From the NCBI GenBank assembly GCA_002839245.1, contig PGXR01000094.1, positions 1 to 12,105 of the forward strand: a stretch of 12,105 nt of DNA. Reading direction: 5' to 3'. The translations under genes were made by a program, and so were the position numbers. Below, piece after piece: positions 6,346-12,105 of the stretch; positions within the stretch are counted from its first letter, which is position 1; each line of letters begins with the position of its first letter. The DNA is from Spirochaetae bacterium HGW-Spirochaetae-7 (GTDB lineage Bacteria; Spirochaetota; Spirochaetia; Treponematales; UBA12059). Under the pieces are notes generated by a model, which did no database searches, had not been told where the DNA came from, and worked only from the letters and a program-made list of their open reading frames with translations.

Positions 6346-7418
6346 GGCGAGCCGAGACCTTTCCTGTGCTCGAAATAGTCTACGAAATCCACTATGCCAT
6401 TATAGATGCCGTCCCCGAGCTTGCGCAAGTGATCGGTGTCGGAAAGCTTCCTGGCTTCCGCTTCGTTGGTGACGAAACCTACCTCGACGAGTACCGAAGG
6501 CATCTTGGCATTCCTTACGACGAACCATTCCTCTTCCCTCAGGCCGCGGTTGACCGCGATGTCGCCCAGCCCACCCTTCAGGCCGCCGAGTATGCTCCTC
6601 GCCAGGAAAACGCTTTCGGTGGTGTACTCTTCCTCGAGCATGGCGTTCAGGATCGGGAGGACGTTTTCGTCCACACCCTCGGACTTTTTCGAATCCACGA
6701 CAGTCCGCCGGTAATCGGGATTGAGGTACCAGACCTCATAGCCGGAAGCCGACTTGTTGAACGACGCGTTCGCGTGGATAGAGACGTAGATGATGGCTTC
6801 GTTTATGCCGAGGCTGATTTCATTGGCCATTCCTACCCTGGCGTCGAGGGACGGGAAGGTATCGCCCGAACGGGTAATCAGGATACGCTTGTCCGGCCAT
6901 CGATCCTGCAGCCTGGAGAATACGTCGCCGGCAATGGAAAGGACGACGTCCTTTTCCAGTATTCGAAGGCGGTCCTTGCCGGAACCGAACTCTGCAATTG
7001 CACCGGAATCCTTTCCGCCGTGACCAGGATCGATTAGTATCGCCGCTATCGAAAAACGTGAAGCCCGTTCCGCGTCGCGCTCTGAAAACCACGATGCTAT
7101 CGACGCGACCGCTTCCCGCGGGATCTCCAGCCTGGAACCGGCGTCGCGAACGGCAGGCGCCTTCAGGACGCGTCCGGCTCCCGCCGAGTACAGGGGAAAG
7201 CCGACCTTGAACCTGACCAGGTCGAGTCCACGGAGGATATGCCCTGTTCCGGTCAGCGTGTCGTAGGTTACGGTCGCCTTCCAGCCCGAGGCAGCCGCGA
7301 GCAGGTCGACCCAGGCGCCGGCGGTTTCCGGCGGCTTCGCGGCATCGGGGACAGGCTGGGCGTCAAGGGCAATCGTCAGGGAAAAAAGGGCTGCAACGGT
7401 AAAGGCACGAAGGTTCAT
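6342..7418 (-). CDS. N-acetylmuramoyl-L-alanine amidase (Amidase_3 family), exported
   Basis: A zinc enzyme that cuts the bond between muramic acid and the stem peptide of peptidoglycan, acting in the periplasm. The 358-residue protein starts at the ATG at 7418 with a signal peptide (MNLRAFTVAALFSLTIALDA). Residues about 30-115 form a small N-terminal domain reminiscent of copper-amine-oxidase-N-like or wall-binding modules. The catalytic domain (about 124-350) shows DPGHGG (His133), the zinc-ligand Glu in ILEKD (Glu155), VSIHANAS (His215) and the catalytic Glu in VEVGFVTN (Glu312). The frame stays open upstream to 7745, but that stretch is Arg-rich and lies inside the ATP-grasp gene, so it is not used. 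Start and upstream stop overlap as ATGA (7415-7418). I recall a similar amidase near FlaA in Treponema pallidum, which supports the spirochaete assignment. Confidence 0.93.
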   Translation of the reverse strand: MNLRAFTVAALFSLTIALDAQPVPDAAKPPETAGAWVDLLAAASGWKATVTYDTLTGTGHILRGLDLVRFKVGFPLYSAGAGRVLKAPAVRDAGSRLEIPREAVASIASWFSERDAERASRFSIAAILIDPGHGGKDSGAIAEFGSGKDRLRILEKDVVLSIAGDVFSRLQDRWPDKRILITRSGDTFPSLDARVGMANEISLGINEAIIYVSIHANASFNKSASGYEVWYLNPDYRRTVVDSKKSEGVDENVLPILNAMLEEEYTTESVFLARSILGGLKGGLGDIAVNRGLREEEWFVVRNAKMPSVLVEVGFVTNEAEARKLSDTDHLRKLGDGIYNGIVDFVDYFEHRKGLGSP

Positions 7419-9025
7419 GCCAGAGGGTTCCCCTGCCGCGCCTTGGCGGTTTCTACCACCCATGCTCCAGCCTGGTAGCCTCCGCGGATGAAGGCGCGCC
7501 AGAACGCGGCACCGAGCACCAGGTCGCCGGCGATGCCTTCCTCGGCTCCGGTGAGGACGGTTACGGCGGCAAGCGCATCCTGCACGGACCGTCCCTGCCA
7601 GTCGACAGCGGACTCGTCGCGCATTCCGCGGAGAGGGGCTATCGAGACGGTGGCGAAGGGCGGCTCGGTTCGAAGCATGTCGGGCATGGAATCCAGCGAG
7701 GCGAGCGTCATCGCGGACAGGCCGGAGAAAGCCTCGGGGGGCCATGAACTGCCGTCAAGCCCCGAGACCCGTCCGTCGCCCCTGATGAATGACTGGGTAG
7801 CCGGGTTTCCCGGTACCAGCCTGACTAGCATGGCCCTGGCGGCTGCCTCCGCGGCTCCGTCCGCCTCTGCGCGGCCTGCCGCGACCGCGATGACGTTGCC
7901 GCACTTCTCGACGTTGTTGCAGGGAAAAACCACGCGGTCGCCTGGCTCGGCGCGGGGGAAAACATCGCGGATGACCGCGGCATCGGCGTGCGCGGCATCG
8001 GCGTGCGCGGCAGAGACTATGGAGGCGACCGTTCCAGGAATCGATATCCAGGCGCGTTCGGAGCATACCAGGTTCGCCGATGGATCCGCGAATGCCGGTT
8101 CGACGCCGCAGGCAATGTCGATGGCCTCGGCGGTCACCTCTATGCCGCTCGAATACGGATAGGTCCATCCCGACATATATCCGCCTGACAGCCGCGCGGC
8201 TATTTCGCCTACGAAGGCGCCTTGACGCGTGTACTTGATGTCGCCCTTGGCTGCCCCGTCGCTGATTCCCAGAGCCCTGACACCAGCCTCGAAGACCGCC
8301 ACCACTTCGTCCAGCACTTCCGGACCATAGGCCGACGGCATCGTATGCCCCATCTCGACGAAGAAGGGCTTGAAGACGACTATCCGGTCGGCGACGCCCC
8401 GAAGCACGATGCGTCCCTTGGACACGATGGCGTCGATGCTGAACTCGGGGCCATCCAGGTAACCTTCGACTATCGCCCGCCCGGTCCGCGAGTGGCCGAC
8501 CGCGTCTGACCAGGCTTCCCTGAGTTCCGGCATCGACCGCGCCAGCCTGCACCCGCGGGAGCCCATGTTGTCGACCGGCTTGACGACCAGCGGCAGCCGC
8601 ACGGGACTGCCGTCGTCCATGCCCGTCGCGAGGACTTCCGGATCATCGGCCGCGGTTCCGAAGGCGAAGGCCGGCACCGGTACGCCTGCCGCGGAGAGGC
8701 GCCGGCGCATCCTGGCCTTGTCCGACGCATCGAGGGCCACTTCGTACGGTATGCCCGGAAGGCCGAGCCTTTCGGCGACCCAGGCCACCGAGGCTGAGAA
8801 ATCGGTGCCGGCGGTAAAGACGCCGACGAGCCCTTCGATACCGGCGGCTACGCGTGCCAGCGCTTCCTTGTCCTTGAGGTCGACATGGATGAATCGATGG
8901 GCCATCGAGGCGTGAGTCGCGTTGGCATTTCCGTCGGCGACATGGACACGGTAGCCCTTGCCCGTGGCTATCCGTATGGCAGGCCCCTGCATGACGCCGG
9001 CGCCGAGTATCAAAATGGACTTCAT
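7415..9025 (-). CDS. ATP-grasp ligase with an additional C-terminal domain
   Basis: ATP-grasp enzymes activate a carboxylate as acyl phosphate and join it to an amine or similar nucleophile. This 536-residue protein begins with a preATP-grasp Rossmann-like part (MKSILILGAGVMQGPAI, residues 1-100). The ATP-grasp core spans about 100-310: LPLVVKPVDNMGSRG (K149 and the glycine-rich loop), AIVEGYLDGPEFSIDAI, GDIKYT, and the metal-binding segment GEIAARLSGG (E274, R278). Residues about 320-410 resemble the C-terminal lobe of carboxylate-amine ligases. The last 120 residues are not recognised. The ATG at 9025 has GGAGA six bases upstream and overlaps the previous stop as ATGA; the open extension to 9265 is rejected. 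The substrate is unknown. In this operon it may add an amino or acyl group to a sugar, but this is inferred only from context. Confidence 0.85.
   Translation of the reverse strand: MKSILILGAGVMQGPAIRIATGKGYRVHVADGNANATHASMAHRFIHVDLKDKEALARVAAGIEGLVGVFTAGTDFSASVAWVAERLGLPGIPYEVALDASDKARMRRRLSAAGVPVPAFAFGTAADDPEVLATGMDDGSPVRLPLVVKPVDNMGSRGCRLARSMPELREAWSDAVGHSRTGRAIVEGYLDGPEFSIDAIVSKGRIVLRGVADRIVVFKPFFVEMGHTMPSAYGPEVLDEVVAVFEAGVRALGISDGAAKGDIKYTRQGAFVGEIAARLSGGYMSGWTYPYSSGIEVTAEAIDIACGVEPAFADPSANLVCSERAWISIPGTVASIVSAAHADAAHADAAVIRDVFPRAEPGDRVVFPCNNVEKCGNVIAVAAGRAEADGAAEAAARAMLVRLVPGNPATQSFIRGDGRVSGLDGSSWPPEAFSGLSAMTLASLDSMPDMLRTEPPFATVSIAPLRGMRDESAVDWQGRSVQDALAAVTVLTGAEEGIAGDLVLGAAFWRAFIRGGYQAGAWVVETAKARQGNPLA
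7977..8006. repeat. 15-base tandem duplication inside the ATP-grasp gene
   Basis: The unit GCGGCATCGGCGTGC occurs twice head to tail (7977-7991 and 7992-8006), followed by a further GCGGC. Being 15 bases long it keeps the frame and duplicates five residues, giving HADAAHADAA at about residues 341-350, probably in a surface loop of the C-terminal lobe. Exact identity suggests a recent slippage event. Confidence 0.85.
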
Positions 9026-10830
9026 GTTCTCTCCGTGGCCCGGCCTGCGGTGCCGCCATTCAACCTGCCCTCGTACACGGCATAGCACTCGAAGGTGTCT
9101 CCGAGCCCGAACAGCCTGGAAACCGACATCGCGGCCCGGTAGCGGAACGAGTGCGGGTCGGCCGGGATCCCGGGGAAACGTTCCGGATGATGGCCGGTCA
9201 CTACGATACGTTGTACCTTGAAACCGAAGCGCTTGAGAATACCGGGAGCCGTTGCCGGGCTCCATACGGTAAAATGATCATCGGGAGAACGCTCGAAAAA
9301 GGCCGGCGCGTTCCTGCGCGCCGAAACGCCGGAACCCGACGGCGTCGAGAAGGCGAACAGGCCTCCCGTCTTGAGGAGCGAAGCCACGCGCCTGAGTACG
9401 CGCCCGACTTCGTCGAAATGTTCTATGACGTACCACATCGATACGCAGGCGAGAAGCCTGGGGTACAGACCGTCGGCAGCCGGCGCTGAAAAATCGGCGA
9501 CGAAGGCCGGCGCCTTCCAGGTCGCCCTGACGTATTCGACCGCATCGATGGCGATATCCACGCCGACGGCGTTCCAGCCCCTGGACTGGGCCTGGGCTAC
9601 GAAGGCTCCGTAGGCGCAGCCGATATCTAGCACCGTCTCGCCTTCGTGTCCGGCCGGCAGGAGCGACTCGATGACGGCGAGGCGTCTGTCCGCCTGCTTG
9701 CGTATGGCCGGGATGTCTTCGATGTACGTCCTGCCGTACTGGGCCTTGTACTCCTCGAAGAAGTACGACCTGTCGGTGTAGGGGTTGCTTCTCGCAAGGA
9801 AGTAGGCCATGCGCACGAGGCCGCACGACGGGCAGGCGAAATACGTCTTCCGTTCCGTCCGGTACAGCGCGTGGCCGAAGCGCTCGCCGCATGACGGGCA
9901 GGCTCCGGCATGGCGCGGCGTCAGCGTTGACAGCCGGGCGGCAAGGTCAAGCCGCTCCCTGGGAGCGGCCGCCTGCGAAGCCGCCACGACGGCCGCCGGA
10001 TCGGCAAGGACACGCCTGAGCACCCCGCGGTCGGGTTTGCCCGCCCCGAGGCTGACGAAGCCTGCCGCCCGTGCCAGACCCTCGTGTACTGCCCCCGGGT
10101 TGAGGAGGAGGACGGCGCAGCCAGCCCACGCAGCCTCGAAGGCGGTAAGGCCGAACTGCGTGACGACCAGGTCGTACGATCGGAGCATTTCCTTCAGGTC
10201 CTGGACCGGGCCGATAGCCGTGATGCCGGGGAAAGTCGCCGCCGCTCTTGAAAGCGCGCCTGACACGACGGTTACCTGTTGCGGTTCCACGAGGCCGCCG
10301 CCTATCGCGGCTTCAAGAAAGCGGTCGGCAAGCCCGGCCGGATCCTCGCCGCCAAAGCTGACCAGAAGGCGCTTGAGCGCCGATGGAGGCTGCCGACGCG
10401 CTGTCGGCAACGAAAGGAAGCCGAGCGAGGCGAGGTTGGCCGGGCCTCCCGAACGAATGGCGCGCGGCGGCCTGGGCAGGATGTCGACAAGGTACTCGGC
10501 TCGGAGCCTCGCCTCGCCGCCCTCGTCTATCGCCGCTACCGGCCCGAGCGCCGACCACCGTTCAAGCTCGAGGATCGATGTTTCCCTGTTGTCGAGAACG
10601 ACCAGGGCGAACCTCGCTCCCTTTCCCAACTCGTCCACTATCCTGATGGTTTTAGTCTCGCGGGGGTACGCCAGCCTGAGCTCGTCCGAACTCCAGCAGC
10701 CCGGCCCCGGGTCGGCGGGGAGGAATATGGCGGCGCCGGCGCCTATGGCTTTGGCCAGCCCGAAACAGCGGGAGAGGTGGCCTGATCCGTTTCCCCGGCG
10801 CACCGAAGGCACGAGGATGATTTCGACCAT
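9022..10830 (-). CDS. Fusion: PseG/SpsG-like sugar-nucleotide domain + zinc ribbon + SAM methyltransferase
   Basis: A 602-residue protein with two enzymes in one chain. Residues 1-300 resemble the GT-B-like PseG/SpsG family, whose known member PseG removes UDP from a diacetamido-trideoxy sugar in pseudaminic acid synthesis. Landmarks are GNGSGHLSRC (residues 13-22, with His18 at the PseG catalytic-His position), LLVSFGGEDP and VVTQFGLTAFEAAWAG. Residues 311-336 hold CPSC and CPSC, a zinc-ribbon pair. Residues about 385-590 form a class I methyltransferase: LDIGCAYGAF (SAM loop, 402-410), VGVDI, WYVIEHFDEVGRVLRR and LKTGGLFAFSTP. This ribbon-methyltransferase layout is common in polysaccharide clusters. 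The ATG at 10830 is three bases after the SpsF stop, and its own stop overlaps the ATP-grasp start. No stop codon or frame break separates the two halves. The exact sugar and methylated group are unknown. Confidence 0.85.
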   Translation of the reverse strand: MVEIILVPSVRRGNGSGHLSRCFGLAKAIGAGAAIFLPADPGPGCWSSDELRLAYPRETKTIRIVDELGKGARFALVVLDNRETSILELERWSALGPVAAIDEGGEARLRAEYLVDILPRPPRAIRSGGPANLASLGFLSLPTARRQPPSALKRLLVSFGGEDPAGLADRFLEAAIGGGLVEPQQVTVVSGALSRAAATFPGITAIGPVQDLKEMLRSYDLVVTQFGLTAFEAAWAGCAVLLLNPGAVHEGLARAAGFVSLGAGKPDRGVLRRVLADPAAVVAASQAAAPRERLDLAARLSTLTPRHAGACPSCGERFGHALYRTERKTYFACPSCGLVRMAYFLARSNPYTDRSYFFEEYKAQYGRTYIEDIPAIRKQADRRLAVIESLLPAGHEGETVLDIGCAYGAFVAQAQSRGWNAVGVDIAIDAVEYVRATWKAPAFVADFSAPAADGLYPRLLACVSMWYVIEHFDEVGRVLRRVASLLKTGGLFAFSTPSGSGVSARRNAPAFFERSPDDHFTVWSPATAPGILKRFGFKVQRIVVTGHHPERFPGIPADPHSFRYRAAMSVSRLFGLGDTFECYAVYEGRLNGGTAGRATERT

Positions 10831-10833
10831 CGG

Positions 10834-11520
10834 TCAGCCTGCTTTCCGCTCTGCCCTGAGCCAGGCGAGTACAGCGTCGTCGGACGGCTCGGGACCGAGC
10901 GCCGCAACCATGGACACGGTGCGGCGGAAGTCCTCGTCGGTGTCTACCGTCGCCCTTGCCTCCGGCAGCCGGTACGCATCGGGGCAACCGGGCCTTACGA
11001 TGACGAAACTGACGGGATGCCCGTACAGATATGGGCAGACGTGTTCGCGGTCGAAGGCGCTCGTCGCGACAGAGGCAGCCCTGAGGAGAGCCGCAACCCC
11101 GATGACCTCGACGCCCATGCCCACCGGCATGCCGACGAGCCCGGCGTAATCGGCTCCGTATGCATCGGCTGCCTCGATGGCTAGCGATGCCAGGCGAACC
11201 GATGCGAACGGATTGTCCCCCGTGGCGCGTACTACCCGACCAAGGCCGAAGGCTTCAGCCGCCATAGCGTACCGGGCAAGCACGTCGTCCTTCGGCCCCG
11301 CAAAAACCGAAAAGCCAAACTCGGCGGCCACAGCAGCCAAGGCGCGCGCGCCATCGGCGTCAGTAGCCAGGATCCTCTCGTCGGCGGGTATCCCCCGCAA
11401 GCGCCTCATGACCATGCCGGCCAGGGTGGCCCCGCCCACGGGAAGTAGGGCTTTGCCTGGCAACCTCCTGGAGTCCAGCCGCATCTGCACGACGACGCCG
11501 GTCCTAAGAGGGAGTTTCAC
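10834..11520 (-). CDS. SpsF-like cytidylyltransferase / nucleotidyltransferase
   Basis: A 228-residue protein of the SpsF / CMP-Kdo-synthetase-like nucleotidyltransferase group. Such enzymes activate acidic or other sugars with CTP; SpsF takes part in Bacillus spore-coat polysaccharide synthesis. The N-terminal nucleotide loop is clear: VVVQMRLDSRRLPGKALLPV (residues 9-28). RATGDNPFASVRL is the expected mid-domain motif, and PEARATVDTDEDF near the end is typical of the family. Two GTG starts are possible, at 11535 and 11520. I prefer 11520 because its GTGA overlaps the previous stop exactly as at three other junctions in this operon; neither start has a strong ribosome-binding site. In Bacillus, spsF sits next to spsG, whose product resembles the N-terminal half of the next protein here, so a shared pathway is likely. 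Confidence 0.82.
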   Translation of the reverse strand: MKLPLRTGVVVQMRLDSRRLPGKALLPVGGATLAGMVMRRLRGIPADERILATDADGARALAAVAAEFGFSVFAGPKDDVLARYAMAAEAFGLGRVVRATGDNPFASVRLASLAIEAADAYGADYAGLVGMPVGMGVEVIGVAALLRAASVATSAFDREHVCPYLYGHPVSFVIVRPGCPDAYRLPEARATVDTDEDFRRTVSMVAALGPEPSDDAVLAWLRAERKAG

Positions 11521-12105
11521 GACAGGGGATCCCACAGGTCGGCCAGCCGCGATGCATCGCCCTTGAAACGGTAGGCGCAGGCTTCGACCCAGTCGCGGGC
11601 CGCCTTGAATTCATCGAAGGCCGCCTTTGGCCCTTTTCGCGAGCGGGCCATGTAGCTCAGCAACCTGGAACGCGGAAGTACCGCACTGTCTCCGCTGTTG
11701 ACTGGCGCAAGGTTCTTGAGCCAGAAACGGCCATAGTCGCCATCTGGGGTGGTGTCAAGCGACGGCGACTGGCCGTCGTAGTTCAGTTTCAGCGCCTGAG
11801 CGTAGCGTATGGTCTCGCCCCAAAGCCAGGAGCGCATGCCGAAATCCAGTTTTTGCCAGTACGGATTGCCTATCGTCCAGTCGAAACCGCCGAGCTGTGA
11901 AAATTTCTCCCTGGAATAGATGCCGCACGCATCGAAGGGGTAGAGGGATTTTTCGCCGTCCTTCCTCGGAGGCAGTTGGACCACCTTGAGGGCTTTCCCC
12001 GATTGGGCCGGATGGCTCATCGACGGCACCAGCGAGCCAGAGACGTCGCTCAGCATCGGTACGAGGCAGGCCGCGTCCAGGTCGACTACCTTGTCGAAAA
12101 ACCGG
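11517..12105 (-). CDS. Glycosyltransferase-like protein, N-terminus beyond window
   Basis: The C-terminal 195 residues of a larger protein; the frame is open to the window edge, so the ATG at 12056 is probably internal. The visible start reads RFFDKVVDLDAACLVPML, with a DLD that could be a GT-A style DxD segment. It is followed by YPFDACGIYSREKFSQLGGFD and a tryptophan-rich stretch, WQKLDFGMRSWLWGETIRY, in the place where family 2 glycosyltransferases have their GGFDE...WGED...R acceptor region. The final 60 residues are helical and basic (SRLLSYMARSRKGPK). The stop overlaps the likely GTG start of the SpsF-like gene (GTGA). No signal peptide or membrane span is seen in this part. Glycosyltransferase is the best guess, but half of the domain is missing from view. 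Confidence 0.5.
   Translation of the reverse strand, partial: RFFDKVVDLDAACLVPMLSDVSGSLVPSMSHPAQSGKALKVVQLPPRKDGEKSLYPFDACGIYSREKFSQLGGFDWTIGNPYWQKLDFGMRSWLWGETIRYAQALKLNYDGQSPSLDTTPDGDYGRFWLKNLAPVNSGDSAVLPRSRLLSYMARSRKGPKAAFDEFKAARDWVEACAYRFKGDASRLADLWDPLS

Noticed and set aside
7419..7745. Longer amidase N-terminus starting at 7745
   Set aside because: The extra residues are Arg-rich and lie wholly within the ATP-grasp gene. The ATG at 7418 begins a clean signal peptide and overlaps the previous stop as ATGA.
9026..9265. Longer ATP-grasp N-terminus starting at 9265
   Set aside because: It overlaps the methyltransferase coding region in another frame. MKSILILGAG at 9025 is a natural Rossmann start with its own ribosome-binding site.
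9809..11149. 446-residue plus-strand open frame
   Set aside because: It is antisense to the well-supported PseG-methyltransferase and SpsF genes, is rich in Ser/Arg/Pro/Ala, and has no recognisable motif. It is a GC-rich shadow.

Overview
This window looks like chromosomal DNA from a moderately GC-rich spirochaete, probably a relative of Treponema/Spirochaeta. The strongest marker is a full-length FlaA, the flagellar filament outer-layer protein found in spirochaetes. A short signal-peptide beta-barrel protein, and a FlaA / GerMN / amidase neighbourhood that I recall from treponemes, fit this. I see no transposase, integrase, phage gene or CRISPR array.

Layout. (1) Positions 1-2037, plus strand: the 3' part of a cysteine desulfurase gene, then thiI, which is broken by an internal deletion with a frame change. 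These are normally partners in tRNA 4-thiouridine (and often thiamine) sulfur transfer. (2) Positions 2003-2999, minus strand: a thioredoxin gene converging on and overlapping the thiI tail, then a small outer-membrane barrel gene. Each has its own candidate promoter with an inverted repeat over the -10 region, and the barrel gene ends at a strong terminator. (3) Positions 3082-3242, plus strand: a self-contained tRNA-Glu(TTC) unit with promoter and terminator. (4) Positions 3272-4516, minus strand: a small alarmone-synthetase-like protein fused to TPR repeats, probably made from a leaderless mRNA. (5) Positions 4563-5775, minus strand: flaA with a near-consensus sigma-70 promoter and an intrinsic terminator. 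(6) Positions 5791-12105, minus strand: a compact operon running off the right edge. Its order of transcription is glycosyltransferase-like protein (partial), SpsF-like cytidylyltransferase, PseG/SpsG-like domain fused to a zinc-ribbon methyltransferase, ATP-grasp ligase, periplasmic N-acetylmuramoyl-L-alanine amidase, and a GerMN-domain membrane protein. Four of its five junctions are 4-base stop/start overlaps (ATGA or GTGA); the fifth is a 3-base gap.

How the genes may work together. The first four genes of the operon look like part of a nucleotide-activated sugar pathway: CTP-dependent activation, a PseG-type sugar-nucleotide step, methylation, ATP-dependent ligation and glycosyl transfer. 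They are translationally coupled to cell-wall genes and lie just upstream of flaA. Glycosylation of a flagellar or envelope component is a reasonable hypothesis, but it is inferred only from domains and gene order. The most interesting points are the PseG-methyltransferase fusion, the ATP-grasp protein with an unrecognised C-terminal domain, the TPR-fused alarmone synthetase and the broken thiI.
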